Shown: positions 35,381 through 48,408, counted from the first letter of the stretch. The stretch: DNA of 64,000 bases from Flaccisagitta enflata (GCA_965153355.1 OZ231126.1:101866001-101930000); one strand, 5' to 3'. Notes: generated by a model not told the origin, from the sequence alone. Numbers and translations: made by a program.

Positions 35381-35770
35381 TGAGGATTGTAAATCATATA
35401 AAATCGATAGAATCGATTACATTTACAATCCACAAAATCTCATCACGTGATAAAAGCGAAAGGCTTAGAAACAATTTGATTTGTCAAATGAATAACAAAA
35501 ACAGATATCATTGGTTATTTCAAACTTTTGTCCTGGTTAATCTTTGTATGTGATCTTAAATCTTTAAACACAAACTGGTGATTTCGTCAACCCGCCAAGT
35601 GCCGGAAATCAAAACTGCAAATTTTCGTCACATGCTACGTAACACTTTATGCCACCTGGCTGGTCCTTTGGCTTTAGTTTCTTTGTACGTTGGTCACCGC
35701 ATGTTACTACTGTAATATGTCTACCTAACTGTAAAACACTAGTGTGTGTAAATCACTAGTGAGTGTGAAT

Positions 35771-35771
35771 C

Positions 35772-35847
<76 letters not shown>

Positions 35848-35880
35848 GTGTATGTGAGTGCGTGTGTGTGTGTGAGTATG
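35771..35880. repeat. (GT)n microsatellite
   Basis: Near-pure TG for about 70 bp, then decayed TGTGTATG units. Before it stand three CACTAGTG(A/T) units (35742-35777). It ends about 100 bp before the hAT-like ORF. Confidence 0.95.
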
Positions 35881-35980
35881 TGCATTTGTGTTTGAGTGTG
35901 TTTGTGTGTCGACACATACAAATCCTTAAAATTGTACAGATGCTCATCAATCTTTTTTTTACCATCTAGCAGAGAGAAAC

Positions 35981-38900
35981 ATGCCTAACGAAAAGAAACG
36001 AAGCGCACCATATTGCCACCAGCACGTTCACTGTGCCCATTGCGAACCTTGCCAAAATGACGATTGTTTAAAAACTGATACTCTTCGTCGTCGATGCGTT
36101 GCAGCTACGCGTAGGGACGACTTGAAGGCACATACTCTCAGCCATCACAAAGGAAAGACGCCACTCGCAGTTGGCGATGAGCGACCACGCTCGCAAAATG
36201 ACTTCTTTTCACTTTTCCATAAACATTCTCAAAATGACAGAAACTCCCCATCTTCATCTTCCACCGCCTCACCGTCACCATCACCACTTAGCTCTACTCC
36301 CTCCCCTCCTCCCCCTTCTTCGGCAGCGGTTCCTCCAATTCCGCCGGCCCCCCCTTCTCTTCCTTCGTTGCCTACGCCATCTGTGTCAACTTTACAATCG
36401 GAGACCTCAACACAATCATCTTCTCTTCCAACTGAATCTGAAACAGTTTCGATGGTCTTGGATAAAAACATTGGTGCGAGTTTAGGCGATGTTTCAGTGA
36501 TCAGTGATGAATTTGCAGATGAGGAAGAAAACGAACTCCTATTTCAAGAAACTACCATACAAAAATCATCGTCGGAAATATCTATGTTCAAAAAGATTGA
36601 CAAGAAGCTAGACTCTCTGAAAGACACAGTATGTTCACTTTTCAATAAAATGACGCTTAACACAAAATCAATGGATACGGATGAGATGGCGCATGAAACT
36701 GGGGCGATGTCTGAAAATTTACCAGCAGAAGTGAAGCCAGATGAAAGTGATGAGAGTCAGACTGAATCGGCGATGAAGCCATGTCGATCCATTGTTCATA
36801 TCGAAACTTTTTTTCCGTTTTTTAAATACAAAAACAACCATTTCACGTGTTTGATCTGCCAAGAGTTTCATGGTAACCTGAATGGGAAGTCTAAGAAGTA
36901 CACTTTTTCTTATGATGAGACGAGCGGCGTTGATTTCACGAATGTAAAAATTCTTCCGTGTGATTTCCGAAATCTAAAAACAAATCTCAAACGACACATC
37001 ACTGTGAGTGAATTACATCGAGAGGCAGCGGCATTAGAAAAGAAGAAAACAAAAGACAACAAAATACATCAAAGAAATTCAATCAGTGCTGGTCAATCAC
37101 TCGGTCGCATTGCTTACGCCATTCTCTATCGTGCTCGTCCTCTTTCCGACTTTACAATGGATGTGCTTTTGAATGCAAAAAATGGCGCTTGTGTAGGCGA
37201 TATAAACCATAGTAAGTATTTCGTCAATGAGTTTCGGTCCCACTGCGCAAATATTCTCATGCAAAAGTTGAAGCGCCATCTTATGATCCCACTTAATTGC
37301 ACCGGAAGATGTCCACCAATAGTCGTCAGTTGTGACAAAATGACAGAAAAGCGTCGAAGCGGTCAAATGACTGCTATTGCCACGCTCTTCTCCGATGCCA
37401 AGGCAGATGAAATGAAACAAACTTTTTTCATCGGCAACCCAGTTGTTCGAGACCATACCGGGAAAGGTCTTGCAAATAGTGTTGCTGAAGAGCTTGAAAA
37501 AGTCTGTAGCAAAAAATCTCTTGCTTCACAACTAGTCGGAGGAGGCACGGACGGACAGTACTTTACTCTCGGTGTGCCGCAGATTTTAAAAGATACTCTT
37601 GGTCTTCACAAAGCATTTTTTACATGGGACCCTGCGCATAGACTTATGCTTGCTGACAAAGATGTGAGAAACCAGAAAGTTGGTGGGAAGGATCAATTTC
37701 CTTTTCTCAATGATGCCGTTTCCACGATAAGTGATTTTCTTGCTCATGCAAAATATGGAAAAAAATATGAATATCTATTGAAAGTCAGTGAAAAATATCC
37801 GGAAATCAAGTTTTACAAATTGCATTCCATCAGTACCACTCAGTTTGCCGGTTACTTTCACGATGTTTTGTTTGCGTTTATCAAGGACATCCTTTTCATA
37901 ATCATATGTTTAAAGGAGCAAGCCAAGGACGATGACGCGGCCAAATCACTTTTACGTCGTATATTCAACACAAAATTTATCGGCTTTCTCGCTGCTCTCG
38001 TCGATTTTTATGCGTGTCTTGGAAAATTATGCAACTCCTTGCAACGAGTAAATTTGTTTATTTGGGAGCGCCAAAAGATGGTCACAGATGCATTGGCCAC
38101 CATTGAAAAGATGATTTTGAGCATTCAAAGTGAAATCGTCGATAAAACCGTTTGGCCGTCTGTTGCGCACTACTGGCCTTTACTGGAAGACAAAAGTTTT
38201 GTTGAAGGACTTCCTGATTTCGAATTGGAAAATTACTCAACCAGAAGAGAAACGCAATTGGCCAATGCATCAAGAGATAAACCACTGACAAGAGTTCGAA
38301 GAGAAATTCAAGAAATTTTGCAGACTTTTATGACGATGATTCAGAAGCGGCTTCTCGAAAATGAGGATGAAAACATTTTGGCAAATCATTCTTCTAACCT
38401 GACAAATGTTTTGCAGTATCGAGATTTAGCCAAAAGGTTTGGTCCCGAGGCTTTTGCTTTACGTGCAACTGAGATGAATGACATGATCGAAGCATGCCGT
38501 TACACAACTTACTTAGAGCCTGAGGTGACGGACGCATCTCTGGTCAAGCAGCTACACACTTACTTTAAAAGATTACACCCGTTTCTCGTCAATGAAGAAA
38601 ACACATCAGCTCGAGAAATACTTCAAAACTTTTTAAAAACGGAACAACTCTATGATGCAGTGCCTGATGTCATGCAATGTATAGTGACGAATTTCTTACT
38701 TGGTCACAACAAAAGTTACGTTGAGAGCATGGGAAGTAAGCTGAAACATCATAACAAACAAAATCACGATCTCCTGCTCAAGTCATTAGAAGATGAAGTA
38801 ATCATCAGCTGGAATGGTCCCAAAATTCAGCATGCTGACAAGCTTATTAAAGAAACGATTGATTCAATGCATGGAGTTGGAAAATGGCACTTCGTGCGAG

Positions 38901-38995
38901 CCTCAACTTCCACCAAACTCAAGTTTTATCATGTTTCAGAGGCAGTTGACAATCTCCAGAATGTGGATTCCACCTTTTTTCTCGACTCTGCATAG
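35981..38995 (+). CDS. hAT-like transposase-derived protein
   Basis: One intact exon of 1,004 aa from ATG 35981 to TAG. The N-terminus is Cys/His-rich (CHQHVHCAHCEPC), then Ser/Pro-rich. A BED/C2H2-like segment (FTCLICQEF, later LKRHITVSELH) falls near residues 287-350. The catalytic-like core shows VVSCDKMTEKRRSGQMTAI, then GGGTDGQYFTLGVP and TWDPAHRLMLADKD, the order found in hAT-type proteins of the ZNF862/KIAA1586 kind. A splice-acceptor-like CTAGCAG sits about 13 nt before the ATG. Terminal inverted repeats and target duplications were not found by eye, so it could be a recent transposon or a host-retained derivative. An open 1,004-codon frame suggests recent activity or selection. Confidence 0.6.
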   Translation: MPNEKKRSAPYCHQHVHCAHCEPCQNDDCLKTDTLRRRCVAATRRDDLKAHTLSHHKGKTPLAVGDERPRSQNDFFSLFHKHSQNDRNSPSSSSTASPSPSPLSSTPSPPPPSSAAVPPIPPAPPSLPSLPTPSVSTLQSETSTQSSSLPTESETVSMVLDKNIGASLGDVSVISDEFADEEENELLFQETTIQKSSSEISMFKKIDKKLDSLKDTVCSLFNKMTLNTKSMDTDEMAHETGAMSENLPAEVKPDESDESQTESAMKPCRSIVHIETFFPFFKYKNNHFTCLICQEFHGNLNGKSKKYTFSYDETSGVDFTNVKILPCDFRNLKTNLKRHITVSELHREAAALEKKKTKDNKIHQRNSISAGQSLGRIAYAILYRARPLSDFTMDVLLNAKNGACVGDINHSKYFVNEFRSHCANILMQKLKRHLMIPLNCTGRCPPIVVSCDKMTEKRRSGQMTAIATLFSDAKADEMKQTFFIGNPVVRDHTGKGLANSVAEELEKVCSKKSLASQLVGGGTDGQYFTLGVPQILKDTLGLHKAFFTWDPAHRLMLADKDVRNQKVGGKDQFPFLNDAVSTISDFLAHAKYGKKYEYLLKVSEKYPEIKFYKLHSISTTQFAGYFHDVLFAFIKDILFIIICLKEQAKDDDAAKSLLRRIFNTKFIGFLAALVDFYACLGKLCNSLQRVNLFIWERQKMVTDALATIEKMILSIQSEIVDKTVWPSVAHYWPLLEDKSFVEGLPDFELENYSTRRETQLANASRDKPLTRVRREIQEILQTFMTMIQKRLLENEDENILANHSSNLTNVLQYRDLAKRFGPEAFALRATEMNDMIEACRYTTYLEPEVTDASLVKQLHTYFKRLHPFLVNEENTSAREILQNFLKTEQLYDAVPDVMQCIVTNFLLGHNKSYVESMGSKLKHHNKQNHDLLLKSLEDEVIISWNGPKIQHADKLIKETIDSMHGVGKWHFVRASTSTKLKFYHVSEAVDNLQNVDSTFFLDSA

Positions 38996-40250
38996 TTTTT
39001 AGAAAAATGTTTATTTCTATGAACGACTTCTCTTACAAAACAGTGAATGTGTGAATGGAAGTAGTATGAGAAAAATAAAAGTTTTTTGAGGCAAGTAGTG
39101 AAAAAGACACTTCTTTATTGTATGATTGTAAAAAAAAACAAACTTCTAACCACGTTAACTCATGTTTTTTCTTCATTTATAGTTAGTTGTAGGAAAGATA
39201 GACAAAAATGGCATTCGGCAGATTCTACTAGAAAATTTTTGCTTGTCAGCAGGATAGAAGAATCTACAGGTCTACATCTCAGTATCTAGTAGAGAAGAAA
39301 CTTGGAGGAGTAACTAGCCATTTTTAAAAGATAAAAGTATATTGATTCTTCCTCTTTAGCATTACAATAAACTCCCTCAGACAGCCATGGAAAAATATCA
39401 GCTTGGACTTTGCGCATAGCCTTAATTTCATGTCAATAATTTTCTCTCATTAAGTCTAGTTAGTTGGCTAGGCCCCAAAAAAGTAAAAATGTATGATTTA
39501 GATTCTTAATCCAGTATTATCTTTTACATGTGGGTACATTTAGAAAAAAAGTATATTCATGACAAATCTCATGATCCTGATGGTCATAGAATGGCAGATA
39601 CGGCAAAAAAAACTAATTTTTTGATTTTTTGGGGGGGCATTTTTTAGCATATTTTGCAAAAAAAAAAAAAAAAAACAAATAGCCCGGAGTGTCCAAAAAT
39701 GCACAATTTTCAGACCCTTTTTTGCCAACTTTGAACAGTTTTTCTGGGCATTGGAATTAGGTTGGTACACTTTTTAAATTAGCAAGTTCATATCAAAAAT
39801 TTTTCAGGCAGATTTTACATTAAAAAAAGGTTAAACTCAAAATTTGCAAAATTCGAAACTGAATATCTTCAAAACTATAAAATCCAGGCTTTTGAAATTG
39901 TATGTGTGTTCATGTGGGGCACTAGTTCATCAATGCCAAATTTCATGATCATGAAAGTCATAGTAAAGGATATATGGTTAAAAAGAAATCAAATTTTTTG
40001 CTAAAAAACTGCACTTAACAGGTCGCCCAGGGGTATTTTGTAGTCAGCGATACCCGTTGCCCTGCTTTGAGTGATTGTTAGTTGGAGTGAGGGGAAGCAG
40101 GGCAGCGGCCCCGAAGGGGATGAAGTCCTGAAGAACACAGGGGGACTTTTGTTCGTCCTACCTAAAGAAGTGGATGAGATGCTATAGAGGGCTGACTGAA
40201 GGCCTTCAAGAGCCTGAACTGAGGTCAAAGATGTAAGGCCCGATAATGTC
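38996..40250. other. Non-coding stretch with a diverged outlying copy of the 530-bp repeat
   Basis: Positions 38996-39530 show nothing I recognise. From about 39690 to 40020 the sequence (AACTGAATATCTTCAAAACT, then GGGGCACTAGTTCATCAATG) matches the tandem repeat at 41000-43110. Confidence 0.55.
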
Positions 40251-40254
40251 AATT

Positions 40255-40530
40255 GGAAGCTTGAGAGGGCTGACTTGAGGCTTGAGAGCGCTGGATTAAG
40301 GCTTGAAAGGCCAGAGGACTGACTTGAAGCCTGAGAGCAATAAATTGAGGCTAAGATGGCTGATTTGAGGCCTGAGAGGCCTAATTTGAGGCCTGAGAGG
40401 CCAGGTTAGAGGCCCGAGAGACCAGGTGCGGGGTCTGAACAGTTGAATTTGAGGCCTGAGAGGCCAGATTTGAGGACTGAGAGGCCATATTTGAGGCCTG
40501 AGAGGCCAGATTTGAGGCTTGAGGGGCTTG
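40255..40530. repeat. 21-bp minisatellite
   Basis: Units of TTGAGGCCTGAGAGGCCAGAT type, about a dozen diverged copies. They encode a repetitive minus-strand ORF that I regard as an artefact. Confidence 0.85.
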
Positions 40531-40792
40531 ATGAGGAGGGGGATGGATGAACAAACAAATGGACAGACGGACAAATGGACGGACAAATGAAAGTCCCGCA
40601 GTGTTCTACAAGACTTCGTCTCCTTTGAGGCCGCTGCCCAAAAACATTAAGAAGCGCCTGAGTCTTGAGAACTTGTGTGCCAAATTTGGTGTAGCACACT
40701 TAAGCTGTTTGGTTGTAGCTTTACAAAATATCCAAGGGTGTCCAAAATGCTAAATTTCAGGATCTTTTCTTCAACTTTTAACCATTCTTAGT

Positions 40793-41000
40793 TGCGAACA
40801 CGCAACTCTATAAGAGGCTTTGTCTGTCAGTCCATTGGTCTGTTGGTCCATTGCTCTGTCAGTCCATAGGTCCATTGGTCCGTTGGTCCGTTCGTCCGTT
40901 GGTCCATCCAGAATGATCAAGTTGGAAAGTTTGCATTTCCGCCCCTTCCCACCCATCCACAACTGATTTTGGCCATGTATCCCGCCTTGTCCAGTCTCTT
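40793..41000 (+). repeat. Dispersed palindrome-headed (GTCC)n repeat copy
   Basis: Head AGTTGCGAACACGCAACT, then CTATAAGAGGCTTTGTCTGT, (GGTCCATT)n, then CACCCATCCACAACTG and GTATCCCGCCTTGTCC. Confidence 0.8.
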
Positions 41001-43115
41001 TGGGTCATTGTTCCCCACAGAAACTGGAATTAAGTTGTTACACTTCATATTGATTAGCAATTTTCACGAAAGAATGAAATCGCAAATTTTTGAAAACTTT
41101 CAGAACTGAATATCTTCAAAATTATTAAACCCAGGCTTTTGATATTTGATATGTGTGTTCACGTGGGGCACTAGTTTATTTATGCCAAACTTTGTGATCC
41201 TGTATGTCTTAGAACAGCATTTATGCCCAAAAAAAACCAAATTTTAGTGATTTTGAGGGTTTTTTGGGCATTTTTTTGCTGAAAAACCACACTGAAAGGT
41301 CACATAGGTATTCAAAATTTTGCATGATGAAGCTCCTGAGCCTCCAGGACTTGTATGCCAAATCTGGTGCAGTTTACTAAAACTGTTTGGCTGTAGCGTT
41401 ACAAAATATCCCAGGGTGTCCAAAAATGCAAAATTTTGGGACTTTTTTTTTCAATTTTGAAACATTTTTCAGCCTGTTGGGGTCATCATACCCCTCTGAA
41501 ACTTTGGAATTAGGTTTTCACGCTTCATATGAATTAGCAAGTCCATTTTCACAAAATTGGCGCTCATATTTTTCTTTTTAAAAAAAAAAAAAAAAGTTAG
41601 ACATCAAAAGTCGCAAAATTTAGAAAAATTTCAAAACTGAATAACTCCAAAACTATCAAACCCAGGCTTTTGAAATTTGACATGTGTGTTGATGTGGGGC
41701 ACTAGTCTATTCAAGCTAAATTTTGTCATCCTGAAGGTCTTTGAATAGCATATAAGCCCAAAAAAAAAACCCAGATTTTGGTTATTTTGAGCATTTTTTG
41801 GGACTTTCTTGCCATAAAATGGCACTTATAGGTCATAGAGGTTTTCAAAATTTTGTATTAAAAAGCGCTTGAGTCTTAAGAACTTGTATGCCAAATTTGG
41901 TGCAGCCAACTAAAGCCGTTTGGCCGTAGCGTTACAAAATATCCCAGGGTGTCCAAAAATGCAAAATTTTGGGACCTGTTTTTTCAACTTTGAAATATTT
42001 TTCGGCCTGTTTGGGTCATCGTACCCCTATGAAACTTTAGAATTAATTTTTTACACTTCATATGAATTAGCAAGTCCATTTTCACGAAATTGGCACTCAT
42101 ATTTTTCATTTTTAAAAAAAAAAAAAAAAAGGTAAGAAATCAAGAATCGCAAAATTTTGAAAAATTTCAAAACTGAATATTTCCAAAACTATTAAACCCA
42201 GGCTTTTGAAATTTGACATGTGTGTTGATGTCGGGCACTTGTATATACATGCCAAATTTTGTGATCCTGAAGGTCTTATAATAGCATATATGCCGAAAAA
42301 AACCAAATTTTGGTTATTTTGAGCATTTTTTGGGACTTTTTTGTTAAAAAATGGCACTTTCAGGTCATGGAGGTATTCAAAATTTTGCATGAAAAAGCAC
42401 TAGAGTCTTGAGAACTTGTATGCCAAATTTGGTGCAGCCAACTAAAGCCTTTTGGCCATAGCGTTACAAAATATCCCAGGGTGTCCAGAAATGCAAAATT
42501 TTGGGACCTTTTTTTTCAACTTTGAAATATTTTTCAGCCTCTTAGGGTCATCGTACCCCTCTGAAACTTAGGAATTACTTTGTTACACTTCATATGAATT
42601 AGCAAGTCCGTTTTCACAAAATTGGCAAGCATATTTTTCATTTTTTTCTAAAAAACGTCAAAAATCAAAAATCGCAAAATTTTGAAAAATTTCAAAACTG
42701 AATATTTCCAAAACTATTAGACCCAGACTTTTGAAATTTGACATGTATGTTGATGTGGGGCAGTAGTATATTCATGCCAAATTTTGTGATCCTGAAGGTC
42801 TTAGAATAGCATATATGCCCAAAAAACCCAAATTTTGGTTATTTTGAGCACTTTTTGGGACTTTTTTGCCAAAAAATGGCACTTACAGGTCATGGAGGTA
42901 TTCAAAATTTTGCATGAAGAAGCGTCTGAGTCTTGAGAACTTGTATGCAAAATTTGGTGCAGCTAACTAAAGCCGTTTGGCCGTAGCGTTACCAAATATC
43001 CCAGGGTGTCCAAAAATGCAAATTTTTGGGACTTTTTTTTCCAACTTTGAAATATTTTTTAGCCTCTTTGGGTCATCGTACCCCTCTGAAACTCTGGAAT
43101 TAGGTTGGTGCACTT
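41000..43115 (+). repeat. About 530-bp tandem repeat, four copies
   Basis: The phrase AACTGAATATYTYCAAAACT recurs at about 41105, 41632, 42168 and 42697, a spacing of 527, 536 and 529 bp. Each unit also carries GTAGCGTTACAAAATATCCC-like and GGGGCACTAGT-like blocks. Outlying partial copies lie at 39690-40020 and 40640-40770. ORFs of about 60-90 aa repeat within the units and are not taken as genes. Confidence 0.9.
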
Positions 43116-43639
43116 ACTGGGACTTGATTCCCCAAATGGGCACCCAGGTTTCAAATTTTTTCCCAAAAAAATCCTGTTTTAAAAATGAGGCATAGATTTT
43201 GAAATTCAATTTTTAGGTTTTTTGGCCAAAAAATGAGAAAAACATGAAATTTTTAAAAAATTTTTTGATTTTCACGAAAAAAATGTTCAAATACATGTCT
43301 GCAAAAGAATTCAGAGTTCTAGCTCAAAAATTCAAAATTTTGTGCAAAAAATGAAACATAGCCCTTTTTCAAAAAATAGGCCTAGACTTTAAACGGCAAT
43401 ATCTCTGCTTCTACTGAACCAATTTGGCTGAAATTTTGCATGCAAGTAATAAAAAACCATATTTTTCTTCGCCTAAAATTTTGTGGCTTTTCGTTGAACG
43501 GTTTGGCGTCAGCGCTGTTTTGAAAATTTTTTTTTTGAAAAAAATGCATTTTTTAGATGGGTACACTCAAAATTTGGAAGTGTACCCATCCTAGTCTTGT
43601 TCAGCACCAAAAACTGACCCTGTATGCAAATTTCCACGC

Positions 43640-44360
43640 TTGTTGCCACAAACGCCAAGATTTTTTTGTTCTTTCCCTTTAGAGCCTGGACTAAATTGGG
43701 AACGTGTCCAACAACTCCATACAAAACAAACTACACCAGGAATGTATAATTCAATAAAAAGTTCCCAAATGTTCCAACAACTTAGTCCCCGACCAGATGA
43801 GCCTGTTCTACCTTTAGCTATTGCGTGCGCTGAAATCCAACCTCTTTGGTCCTTGTATGCAAAAAACAACACGTACAAGTTGTATAATCTTTATCTCATT
43901 GTGATTTTGGAAGGTACAAACCAACGGAAACTGGAACAAGTGTTTCCTCTGGCACTGCTTTACTCTCAAGATGTGGGACAAATTGGTGTAGAAAAAGTAA
44001 CAGAACAAATCGCAGAGCAGTTTACAGAGGTTGTTCTAAATGGGATTATTTGGAAGGGCCGTCATCTCCAAGTGAGAGTCATCTATGTCATCGGTGATAA
44101 TCTAAGCCAAAACCAGCTTAGCGGCATCACGCGGTCATGGTCACATGGCAAGTCTTGCCGTTTTTGTCATTTTGTAATGGCTGACTTAGCTAATGCAAAT
44201 TCTGCTGATTATCTGTCCTCAGGTGCAAATCAAACCTCTCAAGAATACATGGAAGTCATTGCAGCCAAATCCAACAACGATATTTTACCGCACGGCATTA
44301 CTAACGTACGCGCTTTGCACAGGATTCCATATTTTCTGATGAAAACTACCACATTTTCTA
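43640..44360 (+). pseudogene. Fragment of a transposon-type protein
   Basis: An open frame without a clear ATG. It includes MYNSIKSSQMFQQLSPR, then VRVIYVIGDNLSQNQLSGI, then HGKSCRFCHFVMAD. The GDNLxxNxLxG plus CRFC pattern is familiar to me from a repeated metazoan transposon-associated family that I cannot name with confidence. Ends are not defined. A (GA)n tract follows at 44470-44500. Confidence 0.4.
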
Positions 44361-44619
44361 TTATAACAACGTTTAATTGCATCATGGAGATACAGTGCAA
44401 AATGAGCAAAAAAACACAACTTTTTTGCCTAAATTTTCAAAAACCACTTTGGGCATCATCACCAGAGGCAGAAAGAAAGATAGAGAGAGAGAGAGAGAAT
44501 TTAAAGGGAAAGACAGACAATTGAAGATTGGAGAGAGAGGTCATAGGATAGGAGAGAGTGGTCAATGACCAAGAGCCCAAGAAGGGCTGGGCCCCCCGCC
44601 CCATCCACAACATTAGCTG

Positions 44620-45669
44620 TCAATCCATAGTATTAAAAACCGGGTTCCATGCATCTGTCTTGACATATGATCCCCAGTCTTCATTCATGCCCTTTCCGGG
44701 TCCACAGTTTTCTTTTTTTATTTCCAGGGCTTCCCATACTCTTTGATCGTAGTCTAGCTTTTTCTTATTTTTTCCCGTCATGGTCTTGATGACTTGGAAG
44801 TTGGAGACGTCAAAAGGCTTGTCACAGTTTTGATGGTGTTGGTTTATGCCGCTATGTGGCCAATTCTCCTTCTCAATGGCGCGTTGGTGCTCCTGCCATC
44901 GTGTCGCACAGCAACAGCGGGTCTGCCCAATGTAGACCTTACCACATTTTGGGCAAATGTATTTGTAGATGCCTGGCTTTTTTGCTGGGTCAATTTTGCT
45001 TTTATTCTTGCTACACAATATGTCTTTCAACTTCGTTCCAGATGTAAAACATGTGTTTACACCTGCCTTAGCTAGAGATCGTTTGAGGCGGTATGAGGTA
45101 CCACCTGGGATGAAAGGGATATGCGCAAACGGTTTGTATTCTTCATCTTTGGGGCACTCATCCTTGAATGGTAATAAGTCAAAAAGATTTTTGGGTATGG
45201 CATCACTGTTATTTTGTTTGTTGTATTGGGTACGTTTATTGCATTCTTTTTTCTTTGGTTTGGATATGGATGGGGGCTTGTAGTCACGTGCAATAGTTGC
45301 AAGCTTATCTCTATCATGGCCATTATCCTCGTAGAGATCAAGAAGGAAGCTGATTTCTTTCTGTGTTTGGTCAGGGGAGGAGCCTAGTTTGTGGGCGCGG
45401 CATAACTCTCCTTTGAAGGTAGCTATGACAGTCAGTGGGTTCTGGCAAGATTGGGGCTTAATGGTTATATTGGTGTTGCTGCTGTTGCGGTAAACTCAGG
45501 TGGAAATGGTGCCGTTATCCTGGCGGGTTAAGTAGACGTCTAAAAATGCTATGGAGTTGTTTTCTTCTTCTTCACGGGTAAACTGAACTCTTGGGTGAAC
45601 TTCATTTAGGCAATCAGTGAAGGCAGCCGCCGGGTCAACGTGTTGGTTGTCACTACGTAGGCCCGGGCC
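44620..45669 (-). pseudogene. 3' part of a Penelope-like retroelement with GIY-YIG endonuclease, 5'-truncated
   Basis: Read from 45669 down, the frame begins with the end of a reverse transcriptase (HPRVQFTREEEENNSIAFLD, then VYLTRQDNGTIST), meets TGA at 45498-45496, and goes on open to the stop near 44620. The last third has GIYKYICPKCGKVYIGQT and RWQEHQ, the GIY-YIG endonuclease with the Cys pair usual in Penelope-like elements. That endonuclease makes the target nick for reverse transcription. Most of the reverse transcriptase is missing: the 91-bp satellite begins at about 45669 and replaces it. The TGA and truncation make this copy non-functional. Confidence 0.8.
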
Positions 45670-47760
45670 ACTATGAGCCAGATTCAGCCCAGCTAAAGAA
45701 AATTCCCATACCCAGCCTCTAACCACCCAACAACCACCCCAAAAGGCTCAAACCGCCTTCACTATGAGCCAGATTCAGCCCAGCTAAAGAAAATTCCCAT
45801 ACCCAGCCTCTAACCACCCAACAACCACCCCAAAAGGCTCAAACCGCCTTCACTATGAGCCAGATTCAGCCCAGCTAAAGAAAATTCCCATACCCAGCCT
45901 CTAACCACCCAACAACCACCCCAAAAGGCTCAAACTGCCTTCACTATGAGCCAGATTCAGCCCAGCTAAAGAAAATTCCCATACCCAGCCTCTAACCACC
46001 CAACAACCACCCCAAAAGGCTCAAACCGCCTTCACTATGAGCCAGATTCAGCCCAGCTAAAGAAAATTCCCAAACCCAGCCTCTAACCACCCAACAACCA
46101 CCCCAAAAGGCTCAAACCGCCTTCACTATGAGCCAGATTCAGCCCAGCTAAAGAAAATTCCCATACCCAGCCTCTAACCACCCAACAACCACCCCAAAAG
46201 GCTCAAACCGCCTTCACTATGAGCCAGATTCAGCCCAGCTAAAGAAAATTCCCATACCCAGCCTCTAACCACCCAACAACCACCCCAAAAGGCTCAAACC
46301 GCCTTACATTATGAGCCAGATTCAGCCCAGCTAAAGAAAATTCCCATACCCAGCCTCTAACCACCCAACAACCACCCCAAAAGGCTCAAACCGCCTTCAC
46401 TATGAGCCAGATTCAGCCCAGCTAAAGAAAATTCCCATACCCAGCCTCTAACCACCCAACAACCACCCCAAAAGGCTCAAACCGCCTTCACTATGAGCCA
46501 GATTCAGCCCAGCTAAAGAAAATTCCCATACCCAGCCTCTAACCACCCAACAACCACCCCAAAAGGCTCAAACCGCCTTCACTATGAGCCAGATCAGCCC
46601 AGCTAAAGAAAATTCCCATACCCAGCCTCTAACCACCCAACAACCACCCCAAAAGGCTCAAACCGCCTTCACTATGAGCCAGATCAGCCCAGCTAAAGAA
46701 AATTCCCATACCCAGCCTCTAACCACCCAGCAACCACCCCAAAAGGCTAAAACCGCCTTCACTATGAGCCAGATTCAGCCCAGCTAAAGAAAATTCCCAT
46801 ACCCAGTCTCTAACCACCCAACTACCACCCCAAAAGGCTCAAACCGCCTTCACTATGAGCCAGATTCAGCCCAGCTAAAGAAAATTCCCATTCCCAGCCT
46901 CTAACCACCCAACAACCAACCCGAAAGGCTCAAGTCGCCTTCGCTATGAGCCAGATTCACCCCAGCTAAAGAAAATTCCCATACCCAGCCTCTAACCACC
47001 CAACAACCGCCCCAAAAGGCTCAAACCGCCTTCACTATGAGCCAGATTCAGCCCAGCTAAAGAAAATTCCCACACCCAGCCTCTAACCACCCAGCAACCA
47101 CCCCAAAAGGCTCAAACCGCCTTCACTATGAGCCAGATCAGCCCAGCTAAAGAAAATTCCCACACCCAGCCTCTAACCACCCAACAACCACCCCAAAAGG
47201 CTCAAACCGCCTTCACTATGAGCCAGATTCAGCCCAGCTAAAGAAAATTCCCATACCCAGCCTCTAACCACCCAACAACCACCCCAAAAGGCTCAAACCG
47301 CCTTCACTATGAGCCAGATTCAGCCCAGCTAAAGAAAATTCCCATACCCAGCCTCTAACCACCCAACAACCACCCCAAAAGGCTCAAACCGCCTTCACTA
47401 TGAGCCAGATTCAGCCCAGCTAAAGAAAATTCCCATACCCAGCCTCTAACCACCCAACAACCACCCCAAAAGGCTCAAACCGCCTTCACTATGAGCCAGA
47501 TTCAGCCCAGCTAAAGAAAATTCCCATACCCAGCCTCTAACCACCCAACAACCACCCCAAAAGGCTCAAACCGCCTTCACTATGAGCCAGATTCAGCCCA
47601 GCTAAAGAAAATTCCCATACCCAGCCTCTAACCACCCAACAACCACCCCAAAAGGCTCAAACCGCCTTCACTATGAGCCAGATTCAGCCCAGCTAAAGAA
47701 AATTCCCATACCCAGCCTCTAACCACCCAACAACCACCCCAAAAGGCTCAAACCGCCTTA
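45669..47760 (+). repeat. 91-bp satellite, left block, about 23 copies
   Basis: The unit starts CTATGAGCCAGATTCAGCCC and ends CTCAAACCGCCTTCA; its period is exactly 91 bp (45671 to 45762). Copies are nearly identical, with marked variants: AGATCAGCCC (one T lost), CAGTCTCTAACC, CCCATTCCCAG and AAGTCGCC. Several variants recur in the same order in the right block. Reading frames on it are artefacts. Confidence 0.97.
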
Positions 47761-47914
47761 CATTACCAATAAAGGCGGCTCTCGCCGACCGGAAAAAAGT
47801 CGTAAAGGTGGAATTTTCCCCTGGTTGATTTTTTCTTTTGATGTTTTTCATGCTAATGATTGTTTTTGTGCTCATTTGCAATTAGATTGCCCAAAATTGG
47901 TGAGCCAAAAAAAA

Positions 47915-47953
<39 letters not shown>

Positions 47954-48408
47954 TTGTGAGTGTGTGTGGGGGGGTGTGTGTGTCTCTCTCTCTTTAGCTT
48001 TCTCTTTCTCTTTCCCCCTCTCTCTCTTTCTCTCTCTCAAGCAGAGTATAATGCAAAAGCTAGCGTCATAAAAGTTAGGGCAAATTTGTGTAACATCTTG
48101 ACTATTCACTCATGTTACAAGGGGCTGAAAAATGGGATCAATGAAAAATATCGATTTTTGCAAAAATGCAAAAAAATATTAAAAGATTCAAAAATTCATG
48201 GCGCCAAAATTAATGATCGTAGAGACTTCTGGTTGGCGCCATTTGAAAAAGAAAAATAAGCTCTTTCTTAGCTATGAATATAAAAAAATGTATCATCCCA
48301 GCCCCAAAACGGCTCAACTTTCTAAAATTGTCTCAAATCCAAAATGGAAAACTTTATTTCTCCCCTACGTTTCAAAAAGTCGAATTACGTAATCCGACTT
48401 TTTTCCAA
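47761..48408. other. Unique spacer splitting the satellite
   Basis: Non-satellite sequence with (TG)n at 47918-47950, a CT tract at 47980-48040 and otherwise no gene. Near its ends are GGAAAAAAGTCGTAAAGG and AAAAGTCGAATTACGTAATC-CGACTTTTTT, a short palindrome, so it may be an insertion that interrupted the array. Confidence 0.7.
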